Source of the DNA: Candidatus Obscuribacterales bacterium | Lineage (GTDB): Bacteria; Cyanobacteriota; Vampirovibrionia; Obscuribacterales; Obscuribacteraceae | Direction: 5' to 3' | NCBI GenBank assembly: GCA_021732085.1 | Contig: JAKFVQ010000033.1 | Coordinates: 1 to 64,000 of the forward strand | DNA: 64,000 nucleotides | Part shown: positions 1-9,968 of the stretch, in pieces | Layout: the number at the start of each line of letters is the position of its first letter | Numbering within the stretch: the stretch's first letter is position 1 | The notes under the pieces: model-generated | Database searches by the model: none | What the model was told of the DNA's origin: nothing | The model's input: the letters and a program-made list of their open reading frames with translations, nothing else | Program-made: the position numbers and the translations under genes

Positions 1-2
1 CC

Positions 3-3000
3 ATCTATCTTGAAGGCGATACCGTCGAGATACAGAATAATTCGCTTAATGCCGACGGCAAAGGCACAGGCGATGGTGGAGAAATTTTTGTCACCGTCAG
101 ATCAAGACAGCAACCTTTGTCTTTTGCTAACGGTTCCGATATGCCGAAGCTATTTGCCAGAAGTGGTCTTGAGGGGGGAAATGGTGGAAAGGTCGTTATT
201 CAAGGTGGCGGTGACGTTCGTGTCGATAGCACGCACGTTCATGTAGAAGCCCGCGGCGAGGATGGAGGCGACGGCGGATACATTTCAGTTACGGCAGGAA
301 GTACGGAGCAAACCGCATTCTTCGTTGAGGAAAGGCAGAGTGGTGCACTGACGATCAACGGCAACCTTAATGCCAGCGGAAAAGGAGCCATCGGATATGG
401 TGGCACAGTCAAATTGCAGGCATACGGACGTCCCGCTTCTGGTGGTGGTGGGCCCATCGGATCGTTTGCTCTGGTTGCCGGGTCTGAAGCCGAATCAGAT
501 GGACAAATTCAACTCAATGGAAGCATTCTCGCAAATGGAGGCGCAGAAGCAGCAGGCGGATTTATCGACATTCACGCACAAACAAGCCGCTCTGGCGGGA
601 ATGTTCTGTCCACGCAGGCTAGCGTGCAGCTTGGAGATGAAACGAAATCGTATGCAATTCGAGCCGATGGCGGCATCCTCGGCGGAAGTGTGGACATCTA
701 TTCGAATGGAAAAATCTACTTAAATGCAACGACCGTTTCAGCCAGCGCCACCGAGGATGGCAACGGCGGAAACATCAATGTCCGACTTGACGCGGCGCCC
801 GTGGGAGACGATGGTGGCGGAGTCGCGGTAGCCGCTTTCGCCGCAAACTTCACCGCAAACTTCACCGCACAAGCAAGCGAAGATTCAGCCGCTGTAGCTA
901 ATGCATCTTTTCGTGCGAATGGCATGGGCACCGGTAATGGTGGACAAGTTAACTTGTTGGCATCAGATGGTTCAATCCAAATCCATACTGAGCCCCAAGG
1001 ATCAATCTTAGCAACGAGTGAGAATGGTGAGGGCGGTACGATTAAGGTAGAGGCGGGAAAGGAACTCGGAATCACAGGCTCAATTAGCGCTAGCGGAGGT
1101 AGTAGAGGGGGTGTAATCAATTTGAATAGCGGCGGCAACCTCAACGTTGGAACTGTTGGCACTTTCCTGCGCGCGGATTCTGTTCAAGATGGAGATGGTG
1201 GTGAAGTCAATATTTCGGCCACCCAAGACATCACCATACAATCATCGACCGTTTCTGCTAGAGCGCACACCGTGGGCAAAGCCGGAAAGATTGAAATCTC
1301 CTCTCTTTCTGGAAATCTTGAATCCAAAGCCGTTCTGACTGCTTCACAGATCGGTTCAGCAGGTAATGCAGGCACTGTCAAAATAATAGTCCCGAATGGT
1401 ACGGTCTTTGTTGAAGGAATTCGTGCTGATGCAAAAGGTACGGGTGAGGGGGGGGCATATTTTCATCGATCCCGTCTTTATCCACATAGGTGTGGCAGGT
1501 GAATCTGCGACTGGTTCGAAAGGAAATGGGCGGATTGTTCACAGAGCTACTGATTTCATTCGAATTGACGGCCAATTGAAAGCGTCTTTCGATGAGGATG
1601 GTTTAATTGGTGGTATGGTCTTTCTCCAGGCGGGTGGCAACATTCGGACAGCCTCAATCGACGTATCAGGATCCGCCGGACCCGGCGGCGGTGTAGTAAT
1701 TTTGGCCCACAATAATGGCGGCACTAGTAGTCCTTTCATTATCGGTCCTGATGCTGGAGAGAACGGCGTAAGCGGCGTAATCAATGCTAATGGGAAACTC
1801 TTTGCTGGGGGAAGCTGGGCGCCAGCCACACCTAATGGTTTGTTCACATATAATTTTGTAGTTATCGAAGAGGGGGGCACCGGGGGCCTTGTTGTTCAAA
1901 ATGCAGATCGCATCCAGCTAAACACAATTGGCGGACATAATTATGCAGGGCTACTTTTGAGCGCGCCACAAGGTGATCTCAAGATACAAGGTCACTTAGC
2001 CGTTGATGGCATCGGCAATTTCGGTGCCGGGAGAATTATTCTCAACTCGCAAAAATTAGATCTTGGGCAAAACAGCACCATCAGCGCCTCTTCTGCTGGT
2101 AGTTTTGCAGGAAGAATCGAAATATCTGCAGGAGAGATAGTTGGTCGTAACATAAGTATCGCGGCGCATGGAAGATCTGAAGAATCTACAGGACAAGGTT
2201 CAATTGTGATCTTGCCCAAGGGAAATATAACCACAAATGTAAACGTAGTCACAGAAGGTGGCGATAATCCCAGGTACTTTTTTGGCGACATTGTGGCTGA
2301 GATTGTAGGAAGCAGCGGAAGCCTTTCGTTCAATGGAACTAATTCGATGTTGATAGATGCGACCGGACCTGCGAATGCCGGCAAAGTGACGATTGATGGA
2401 ACGATCATTTCTTTTATGCAGCCAGTCACTGTGCGCGCAAGCGCGACGACTTCAGATTCACTCGCTAACGGGAACGGAGGTCATATCAAAATCGGTAATA
2501 GCTCGACCATATTGACTAACTCCCATATATCCTTGCAATCTAATGGGAGCGGCGATGGTGAAGCTGGCAAGATTTCGATATCTGCAAAGAACGGAACACT
2601 TAGAATTGCACCATCGGGAGCGGGATTTTCCTTCTCTGCGTTAGGCGGGCGAAGTGAGACCTCTTATGAAAATAAGACTGTAAATATTTCTGTGGCAGTT
2701 AACGACGGTGAGCTCCATATAGATGGAGGCACCGAGTTGTCGCCATCGATTGCAGCTGATGCGGTGCTCGACCACTATGGTGCTTCGCTAAAATTCGAGA
2801 GCGAATTCAAACTCATAGCATCAGGAACGATCAAGGTTGATGCTCCTAACGGCATTGGTGGAACGATTTACATGAAAGGAGCAAATTTGAGACTACAGAA
2901 TCTCGATTTGCTCCAGTCCAATGGACTTGCTGGTGGCGGCGAAATCATAATCGTAGGAACGACTGGGCAAGCAAATGTTGCGGGGTCGATAGTCGCTTCG

Positions 3001-4752
3001 AGGTTAGGCGATACAACTGGAGCTGGCGGGGTGGTTTCAATAACAAATATTGGGCGTCTGGTTCTTGACGCAAATATTAGGACTACTCAGTTCGATGCTC
3101 AAACTGGCCGGTTGGGCGGAACTGTTACGGTTTTGGCGTCCTCGATTGCTCATGGGCAGAATGAGGGAAGCCTTGAAGGGGATCATCTGTTCCTCACCGC
3201 CAGAGATGGAAACATAGGGGCCAATGGTAATCCGATCCAGACCCGAGCGCACCAGCTACACATTCTTGCTGAAACACTACACACAGGTTCGCTTGGTAAT
3301 TTTGGAAATGCGTTCATAGTACAAGATGGTGACGTGACTTTGGAAGAATCCTCTGCACTGAACACTTTAAGCCTAACCTCAATCTCGGGTGATATTCGTG
3401 CAAGCGGCGGGAGTATTCGCGCAAACCAAGTAAATCTAACAGCTCAAACAGGAAGCATTGGGAATAGTGCTCAACGTGTTCACATCGGGGCTAACAAACT
3501 GAACATCCAAGCGGATAATAATGGAGCGGGCGCCAACCAAGATGTTTTTGTAACTGCGAATGCTTTTGAATTGCCGGACTCCTCTGGAGATTTCGCATCG
3601 ACAAGAGTAAAGGCCTCCACGTCTGGTTCCTTTTCGATAGAGGGCATCGACGTGGATTTAGTGGTGGACAGCATATCTTCGAACAAATATTTCTTATCTT
3701 CAGATCGCAGAGACGTTACGATTAGCAGCAACAAAAATGTAACGGTGTTAGCTGGCGTCGCATCGGACCCATTGAATCATGGCTCAATTGTCTCAAACAA
3801 CGGAAACATCCTAATTAAAAGCGATAGAAATATTCATCTGAACTCGGCTGTAATTACGGCTAATGGAGGATCCGTCCTCATTCTTGGAGCTGGAAGAAAT
3901 GCGACCTTTCCGATTGATGGAACGAGATCCGAACAACCTCTAGGCAATGGATCAGGCCCGCTTACTATTCAAATTAGCGGAACCGAGGGAGGAGTATTTC
4001 TGCCGGAGCCTCAAGTAGTGAATAAAGCCATAACGAACGGCATAAAAATTTCCGGAGCCGGCAACACTCTCAATTCGGAGAACGCTTTTGTCATACTGAA
4101 TGTGAATCCATTGGCGGGCAATATATCGATGACATCAGGTGTTCACATAAATGCTTGGAAGACTCCGGTTATGCCGACCTCTTGCGGAGCAATACCCTTG
4201 GATCATTCCGACACATCTCCTAGGACAAAAATCACGGATTGTGGCATATTCGCTTTTTCTGAGGGCTTCAAAGCGGATTTTATGGACATTAACGCTCACG
4301 TAATTTTAGGGAGTTGCCTGGTAAAGTCACTCAAGAAAATGAGCCTAAGAATGGGTGAATGCTTAGTAGAGCTTCCCGAACAAGCTCTTATTCTTGCTGA
4401 AAGGTCAATCACTAGCGATAAAGTTCGCAATCTATCGACTAAGTCGATAACTATAAAAACCTCCGGAAAAAACATATCGGTCGCTCCTGGCCAGGAGTTC
4501 CATTTGGGCGCAAACATTATCAATGAGCAAATGAACGATGGAATCGGAAGGCGGCGACTTCAATCATTTCATCTATGTAACGACAAGGTCTCAGTCTGCG
4601 AGTTCTCGCCGATATCAGTTCTCGCACTAGACCCACTAATGAGCAGTCTTCGGCGTAGTGACCACGCTGCACATAGGAGACTAATGAACTCGGTTATAAA
4701 ATTCGCTGCTGCATTCTCCTTGCTCACGATCAGTCATGGCAAGTTTGATTAA
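3..4752 (+). CDS. Filamentous-haemagglutinin-like beta-helix adhesin, 3' part, frameshifted
   Basis: The window opens inside this gene: the reading frame is open from base 3 with no start in view. The first segment runs to about 1450 and continues in the next frame from there to 4752, giving about 1580 visible residues. The product is Gly/Asn/Asp rich with many short repeats of the type GxGGxIxI (for example GTGDGGEIFV, GTGEGGHIFI, GNGGHIKI), as in parallel beta-helix passengers of two-partner-secretion exoproteins. The passenger has no cysteine until the last 190 residues, which carry six. The secretion signal, N-terminal TPS domain and partner transporter are outside the window. Role inferred: surface adhesin. 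The frame break at the G8 tract may be a sequencing error, phase variation or decay. Family assignment is by pattern only. Confidence 0.72.
1448..1455 (+). repeat. G8 homopolymer at the adhesin frame break
   Basis: Eight consecutive G at 1448-1455. The repeat pattern reads smoothly across only if one G is removed: the upstream frame gives ADAKGTGEGG and the downstream frame continues HIFIDPVFIH. The upstream frame stops at 1502, 47 bases after the tract. Confidence 0.85.
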
Positions 4753-4772
4753 CAAGCACTTGAGGAGAGTCT

Positions 4773-5243
4773 ATGAAACCGTCATTTGAAGAATGGCTCG
4801 AAGAGTGGAGCATTATTCGAGCCAACTGTGACAAAGATGCTATGCACGACGCTCTACTCGAAGCGGGACAATCCATACCTTCCACCGAAAATTTTGATCC
4901 ATATTCAACGTTGGATCGACTTATGAAACACCTTGGACGGCTGGATCAATTCCTAAGTATCGAGCTCCCGCTTTCCGCTAGAAGAAAAAAAGAGCTTTTA
5001 GAACTCAGAAAAGATGTTGATGAAAAATTGTCCAATCAAGAGAGAATCCGACTTCGTGCCCGTACTCGATCTTTGAAGTCCCAATTTGTCGATTTGACAA
5101 ACCTGAAGGACGTTGATGAAGCGATCGTAGTGTGGCAAAAACGTTTAGATACAGCAAAAATGCAACTGATCCCCGGGCTGATTGAAGATTTTAAGTTGAC
5201 AATCCAGGTTCTGTCAGAATTGCGTGACGCACTAGACAAATAG
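4773..5243 (+). CDS. Small helical hypothetical protein
   Basis: 156 residues, almost wholly predicted helical and highly charged, with a Lys/Glu/Arg-rich middle (residues about 70-110) suggesting a coiled coil. There is no signal peptide or membrane segment, so it is probably cytoplasmic. A strong ribosome binding site (GAGGAG, eight bases before ATG) fixes the start. It begins 20 bases after the adhesin stop and is probably cotranscribed with it, but I do not recognise the family and cannot say whether it serves the adhesin. Confidence 0.7.
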   Translation: MKPSFEEWLEEWSIIRANCDKDAMHDALLEAGQSIPSTENFDPYSTLDRLMKHLGRLDQFLSIELPLSARRKKELLELRKDVDEKLSNQERIRLRARTRSLKSQFVDLTNLKDVDEAIVVWQKRLDTAKMQLIPGLIEDFKLTIQVLSELRDALDK

Positions 5244-5487
5244 TAGTTCACAGGATTTAGCAAAGGTTCTAACTGTATGACGGATAGCATTTTTCGACAG
5301 CCGACATGGAGCATTCTTTGTGAGCCATGACTTTAATGCTGCTCAAATGAAGAGTGAGAAGAGCGCCATTGATGCGGCACTCGCGGCAATCCCGTCAATC
5401 GAGCAAGCTCTTGGAAAATTCAGTAAACTAGAATGCGATCACTTATAATCGGCGATGGGCGCAATCACTGGCTGCAAGATAACTATT
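5244..5487. other. Intergenic region between convergent genes, with small ORF
   Basis: Between convergent genes. A 42-codon ORF starting GTG at 5320 ends at the TAA at 5446-5448 inside the repeat at 5415-5454; it has no clear ribosome binding site and may be chance or a gene remnant. The main content is the first copy of a 40-bp repeat that carries a TATAAT box. Confidence 0.4.
5415..5454 (+). repeat. Promoter-like repeat, copy 1
   Basis: This 40-base stretch matches 7544-7584 at 37 of 41 aligned positions (three mismatches, one indel). It contains TATAAT at 5444-5449 and is followed by ATG at 5455, the same arrangement as copy 2, but the ORF after this copy runs antisense into the epimerase gene and is not convincing. 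It may be a duplicated promoter whose gene has been lost. Confidence 0.75.
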
Positions 5488-6420
5488 CTAAAAAGAGTTC
5501 GATTCTCGATCCCTATAGGGACCTGCGAGTCCATATTTTTTCAACTCGAGAAGCATCGTTTTCATGCTGTAGAGCGGTTTGTAGTTTATTACCCTCTGTG
5601 TCTCTGTGATATCCAGCTTCTTCGGCTTGGTCGCCGTGTCCAACCCGAGCTTTGTGGCGACATCGTAGAATTGAGCATAGTGTCGCTTAAATGTGCTGCT
5701 TGGTCCATCGGCATCCCAGTTGTCCAAATCTTTATCCGTGTACTGGTAGGCACCATCTACCGTCAAAAACACGGGCGCATTTTGCAGGGCGTGATTTTTT
5801 GAAGCAAGTAAGTCAACGCTCTTTAGCACGGCTTGGGAGACGTCCGAGATGTGCACTGCACCCTTAGTAAACCATTGGCACCATTCCATGAAATTTGAAT
5901 AGACGGACTTGTTCCACGGCGGAATGAATGCGCGGGGGCGCAACGTGATAACGTTCATTCCATGCCGATGAGCGTAGGCTGATGCAATTTCTTCACCAAG
6001 AATTTTGCTATGACCATAGATACCATAACGGTCGTCAATGCTTGTACTAGAAATGAAGATGATGTTTTTGATCCCGTTTTCCAATGCGCACTGGAAAACG
6101 TTAAAGGTGCCACCAACATTCAGATCGAAAAAGTCGTATACGCTTTTCTCTTTGCGAAATTCGTGAATGCCATGCCACGCGGCAATGTGGACGACGATGT
6201 CGATGCCTTGCAGTGCTGAGCGGAGCTGCTCGCGATCAAGGATCGAGCCTTCTATAAGCTCTGGAATTGGCGTACCCGGAACATGCGTGCTTGTATTGTC
6301 GGGACGCAAGCGGTCCGTCGGCAAAATGTCAAACACAACTGGCGTGTGCCCCATGCCAATCAGTGAAGTACAAAGCATTTGCCCCAAATCACCGCGGCCG
6401 CCTGTAAGGAAGATCTTCAT
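5488..6420 (-). CDS. NAD(P)-dependent epimerase/dehydratase (extended SDR)
   Basis: 310 residues. The N terminus has the Rossmann dinucleotide-binding motif TGGRGDLG (residues 6-13), and the catalytic YxxxK is seen as YGHSK around residue 134, with SSTS just before it as the usual Ser/Thr. Length fits the extended short-chain dehydrogenase family that acts on nucleotide sugars or related substrates. Substrate cannot be told from sequence. The 3' end faces the adhesin operon; the start lies 27 bases from the ComF stop on the same strand, so the two may be cotranscribed. Confidence 0.85.
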   Translation of the reverse strand: MKIFLTGGRGDLGQMLCTSLIGMGHTPVVFDILPTDRLRPDNTSTHVPGTPIPELIEGSILDREQLRSALQGIDIVVHIAAWHGIHEFRKEKSVYDFFDLNVGGTFNVFQCALENGIKNIIFISSTSIDDRYGIYGHSKILGEEIASAYAHRHGMNVITLRPRAFIPPWNKSVYSNFMEWCQWFTKGAVHISDVSQAVLKSVDLLASKNHALQNAPVFLTVDGAYQYTDKDLDNWDADGPSSTFKRHYAQFYDVATKLGLDTATKPKKLDITETQRVINYKPLYSMKTMLLELKKYGLAGPYRDRESNSF

Positions 6421-6447
6421 TTCTAATTCCGGATTACTTCTTTAATA

Positions 6448-7233
6448 TCAATTTCGCTCTATTCTAACTGTCTCTCTTTCAATTTCCAAGATCGCTCTGC
6501 TGGCCGTGACCGCCATTACGTTCATCAATCCGTGCTGATTCAGGGTCTTCGCTGCCTCTACAAGAGTGGCGCCGGATGTGCAAATGTCATCCACCAGAAT
6601 TACTTGTGTGTTCGCCCCTAAATCCATTACATCTTTTGTTGTGGCAAATGCTCCATTTAGATTAGCACTTCTGCCTAACTTGCTTAAGTTGTGTTGTGGC
6701 TTTGTGTGCTTCATCCGTTGAAGGAGTTTGCATCCTACTTTCAAACCATCCTTGTGAGCAATTTCCTTTGCTATAAGTTCGGATTGATTAAAGCCGCGTT
6801 GAATCGTCCGCCACTTTGATAATGGAATCGGGAGCAATAGTCGGTCAATCGAAGGCGAATTATCGCAGTGTTGGGCTGATTTAGGTTCTGGGCAGAGTGC
6901 TAACTCAACTGAGGGAAGCATCAGAAGACTTAAGTCGTTGGCTATTAATTGATCTCCATAGTATTTCAGTTTGTAGATAAGTCCTTTCATTGTGGAATCA
7001 TATTTGGTGGCGCTAATTACCTTGAGCTTGCGCTGTTCATCAATATCAAAAGTGCTGACCGTGGGCTCCTGAATTAGCTTCAGAAGGCATTTTTCGCAGA
7101 TGGTTTTTGCCTCGGTGTTTGCGCCATCGAAGATCGCGTTGCATATTCGACAATGCTCAATAAACAGATAATTTGAAAGTGACGCCAACGACGTAAGCAT
7201 TGTGCGAACGGTGGCAGCAAGTGGAAGTCTCAT
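6448..7233 (-). CDS. comF: ComF family phosphoribosyltransferase-like protein
   Basis: 261 residues. An N-terminal zinc-ribbon-like Cys pattern (CRIC, then CEKC about 15 residues later) is followed by a C-terminal phosphoribosyltransferase fold with the PRPP-binding loop VDDICTSGAT. This is the ComF/GntX layout. In naturally transformable bacteria ComF acts in uptake or processing of single-stranded DNA, but many homologues are uncharacterised. No other competence gene is in the window. The start is uncertain: ATG at 7233 gives the longest form, and ATG at 7200 would remove 11 residues that are not conserved-looking. Confidence 0.85.
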   Translation of the reverse strand: MRLPLAATVRTMLTSLASLSNYLFIEHCRICNAIFDGANTEAKTICEKCLLKLIQEPTVSTFDIDEQRKLKVISATKYDSTMKGLIYKLKYYGDQLIANDLSLLMLPSVELALCPEPKSAQHCDNSPSIDRLLLPIPLSKWRTIQRGFNQSELIAKEIAHKDGLKVGCKLLQRMKHTKPQHNLSKLGRSANLNGAFATTKDVMDLGANTQVILVDDICTSGATLVEAAKTLNQHGLMNVMAVTASRAILEIERETVRIERN

Positions 7234-7395
7234 CTGGCAGCTCCATTGTGGTCATCTTTAAAGACGCCAAAGCTCTGTCAAGAGTTCAAGCTATTTTGTT
7301 ATTTCAGGAAAATTGGTCGTGTCCGCGACCGCGTGCGTCCAACTCGCTATGCTGCTTCCTTCTTTGGCTTTGCAAACTAGCTGCGCAAAAAATTA

Positions 7396-7422
7396 AGACG
7401 TGCTAGAGGGCTTAGCACGTCT
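7396..7422 (-). terminator. Rho-independent-type hairpin upstream of comF
   Basis: Perfect inverted repeat: AGACGTGCTA (7396-7405), 7-base loop, TAGCACGTCT (7413-7422). On the minus strand it is followed by TTAATTTTTT, a typical U tract. It lies 160 bases upstream of comF in the comF direction, so it would end a short upstream transcript or act as an attenuator. Confidence 0.75.
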
Positions 7423-7543
7423 CATGTGTTGTTTTGGCTGGTCGGGGTAAAGTTGTTCGCTTCGATGTATTGGCGATGGAGTAATAATATTCAACCCAGA
7501 GTGCAAATAGAGTGCAAGCTAAGCAACTGATCGAAGCAAAGAC

Positions 7544-7584
7544 AAAATTCAGTAAACCTGGAATCCAATCACTTATAATCGGCG
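7544..7584 (+). promoter_or_regulatory. Promoter repeat copy 2, probable leaderless start
   Basis: Second copy of the 5415-5454 repeat. TATAAT at 7574-7579 is only six bases from the ATG at 7586, so a transcript starting the usual 6-8 bases after the -10 box would begin at or next to the start codon. There is no ribosome binding site, which agrees with leaderless translation. No clear TTGACA box is seen. Confidence 0.6.
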
Positions 7585-7585
7585 G

Positions 7586-8857
7586 ATGATTCAAACAGAT
7601 ACAGACAAACTCGTTTCCGCTGCTGAAGCCGACATGGCTGCCTGCTTCGCGCAGATCGATGCCATCGCGCTCGAGAACCAACGCCGAGTCCTGACCGCCT
7701 TTCGGAAGCACCGGGTCACGTCTGAATATTTTGCTGAGCGGACCGGTTACGGAATGGATGATTCCGGTCGCGACGCCATCGATGAAATCTTTGCCGAAGT
7801 TTATGGAGGCGAGTCGGCGGCAGTAAGAGTCCAAATGGTGTCCGGCACGCACGCCTTAGCCAGCGCTCTGTTCGGGAATTTGCGCCATGGGGAACGGCTT
7901 GCGATTTTGACCGGCAAGCCCTACGACACGATGGAAAAGGTGATCGGCTCCGCTGGGCAAGAGTCGGGCTCGCTTAAAGACCTGGGCGTAGAGTGTGTTC
8001 AGACCGATTTGATTCCGCTCCTTGCAGATGATCGAGGCTGCTGGGCGGCATTGAAGGATATTCTGACCCCGAATACACGCATCGCATACATCCAAAAATC
8101 ATGCGGCTATTCTATAGAACGCCCAACCCTCCTCAACTCCGAAATACGGCAAATCACTAAGTTGGTTAGGGAGATAAATCCGAACCTATTGGTGATGGTG
8201 GATAACTGCTACGGGGAGCTTGTTGAGGACGCCGAGCCATTAAGCATGGGCGCAGATATTATTGCCGGATCGCTCATTAAGAATCCGGGCGGCGGGCTCG
8301 CTATAGCTGGTGGATATTTTGCTGGTAAGAAATCGGCGGTGGATGCAGCCTTAAATAGACTAACTGCACCTGGAATTGGTGGTCATCTCGGTTGCAGTTT
8401 CAACCAAAATCGCCTGCTCCTTCAGGGAATGTTTATGGCGCCGGCGGCCGTTGCCTCAGCCGTCAAAAGCGCACATCTATTCGCATATGTCTTCAAGGAA
8501 CTGGGTTTCGAGGTTAACCCCCAGCCTGGTCAGAAGCGAGGAGATATCATTCAGGCTATTAAGTTTGGTAACCGCGAGAACTTGATCAACTTTTTAAATG
8601 CGCTTCAGCAATTCTCCCCCGTTGATGCCCATGTAAAGCCGGAACCAGCTGATATGCCTGGTTATACGGACCAGGTAATTATGGCTGGCGGGACATTTGT
8701 CGAAGGCTCAACAATCGAGCTTTCGGGCGACGGGCCGCTGCGTCCGCCCTTTGTTGCGTTTGTGCAGGGCGGCTTGACATATAGTCACGTAAAGCTGGCT
8801 ATACAGGGGGTTCTTGATATAGGATCTAGGGGCGATTGCAAGTTCCTTCCTGGTTAA
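7586..8857 (+). CDS. Methionine gamma-lyase / aluminium-resistance family PLP enzyme
   Basis: 423 residues, matching by appearance the PLP-dependent family annotated as methionine gamma-lyase or aluminium resistance protein (type I fold). Visible landmarks are the substrate/cofactor region VSGTHALASALFG, the aspartate-bearing strand MVDNCYGEL, and the likely Schiff-base lysine in GSLIKNPGGG. The biochemical reaction of most members is untested; C-S lyase activity on methionine or cysteine derivatives is the family expectation. It stands alone with its own promoter. A second sulphur-amino-acid PLP enzyme lies at the other end of the window (60386-61558), but they are not linked. Confidence 0.85.
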   Translation: MIQTDTDKLVSAAEADMAACFAQIDAIALENQRRVLTAFRKHRVTSEYFAERTGYGMDDSGRDAIDEIFAEVYGGESAAVRVQMVSGTHALASALFGNLRHGERLAILTGKPYDTMEKVIGSAGQESGSLKDLGVECVQTDLIPLLADDRGCWAALKDILTPNTRIAYIQKSCGYSIERPTLLNSEIRQITKLVREINPNLLVMVDNCYGELVEDAEPLSMGADIIAGSLIKNPGGGLAIAGGYFAGKKSAVDAALNRLTAPGIGGHLGCSFNQNRLLLQGMFMAPAAVASAVKSAHLFAYVFKELGFEVNPQPGQKRGDIIQAIKFGNRENLINFLNALQQFSPVDAHVKPEPADMPGYTDQVIMAGGTFVEGSTIELSGDGPLRPPFVAFVQGGLTYSHVKLAIQGVLDIGSRGDCKFLPG

Positions 8858-8984
8858 CCTGCAATCCGGGGCCAAAGATAGCCATTTCATGCGGATGCTG
8901 TCGTCCCCGCTCACGCTCTGGAGAATTCTGGCAAACCAGTCTCCGCCTGTAGGTTAGCTTCAAATTCATGCGAGGTATACGACC

Positions 8985-9968
8985 TTGGTAGCGCAAATGC
9001 CCCTGAAACAAAGGATTTCGGCTGGCGGGAAGAGCCTATTAAAGGTCTTCTCTGGGACGGCTAATCCGGAACTGGCTCGTGAAGTCGCCGATTATCTCGG
9101 AACCGACATAGGCATGTTGAAGATAACGCCATTTTCAGACGGCGAAATCTATGTTCAGATTCAAGAGAGTGTTCGGGGTGTTGACTGTTTCTTACTCCAA
9201 TCAACTTGCGCTCCTGTGAATGAGAATTTGATGGAGCTTCTGATTTTGCTTGATGCGTTCAAGCGAGCTTCTGCAGGACGCATTACGGTTGTGCTTCCTT
9301 ACTTCGGTTACGCAAGACAAGATCGTAAAGCTGCCGGGAGAGAAGCTATCACCGCTAAATTGATTGCTGACCTGCTCACCACTGCTGGTGCCAATCGCAT
9401 CGTAGCGCTCGATCTTCACGCACCACAAATCATGGGCTTCTTCAACATCCTCGTTGATCACCTTTATGCCAGCCCTGTTTTGCTTGATTATGTTCGTTCC
9501 TTGCCACACAAAGACGTTGTGCTAGTGAGCCCCGACTCCGGTGGAGTGGCTAGAGCCCGAGCGTTCGCTAAAAAACTCAATGATGCTCCAATCGCAATCA
9601 TCGACAAACGACGCAGCCAACACAATGTGGCTGAAGTTATGTCAGTCGTTGGTGACGTCAAAGGCAAAGTCGCGATCATGGTTGATGACCTGGTTGACAC
9701 TGCCGGCACGCTGGTTAAGGGTGCTGAACTCCTCAAGAAGGAAGGAGCCAGAGCCATTTATGCCTGCGCTTCTCACGCTGTTCTGTCCGGACCGGCAATT
9801 GAAAGATTGCAGTCCTCTCCCATCGAGCAGTTGATCGTCACCAACTCGATTCCTTTGGATAGCTCAAAGAGCTGCGACAAGATCGTTCAGTTGAGCGTTG
9901 CGCGGCTGCTCGGCGAAGCCATCGCTAGAATTCATGAAGATTGCTCCGTCAGCGAGCTCTTCGAATAA
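8985..9968 (+). CDS. prs: Ribose-phosphate pyrophosphokinase (PRPP synthetase)
   Basis: 327 residues. Makes 5-phosphoribosyl 1-pyrophosphate from ribose 5-phosphate and ATP for nucleotide, His and Trp synthesis. The family landmarks are all visible: [10 protein letters not shown] near residue 45, [22 protein letters not shown] in the place of the usual DLHAxQIQGFF, and the PRPP loop DDLVDTAGT. The start TTG at 8985 has GAGG nine bases upstream; ATG at 8997 would be 21 bases from it, so TTG is preferred. The stop overlaps the start of the next gene in TAATG. Confidence 0.93.
   Translation: MVAQMPLKQRISAGGKSLLKVFSGTANPELAREVADYLGTDIGMLKITPFSDGEIYVQIQESVRGVDCFLLQSTCAPVNENLMELLILLDAFKRASAGRITVVLPYFGYARQDRKAAGREAITAKLIADLLTTAGANRIVALDLHAPQIMGFFNILVDHLYASPVLLDYVRSLPHKDVVLVSPDSGGVARARAFAKKLNDAPIAIIDKRRSQHNVAEVMSVVGDVKGKVAIMVDDLVDTAGTLVKGAELLKKEGARAIYACASHAVLSGPAIERLQSSPIEQLIVTNSIPLDSSKSCDKIVQLSVARLLGEAIARIHEDCSVSELFE

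Larger units (their letters stand above)
7234..7585. other. 352-base intergenic region upstream of divergent genes
   Basis: Holds the leader of comF (minus strand), a perfect 10-bp hairpin at 7396-7422 and the promoter repeat at 7544-7584. I see no convincing gene. Nothing resembling a tRNA T-loop was found. Confidence 0.6.

Noticed and set aside
5455-5802. Plus-strand ORF of 115 residues following the promoter repeat copy 1
   Set aside because: It lies antisense to the epimerase gene, which has strong family motifs; its sequence has no domain features.
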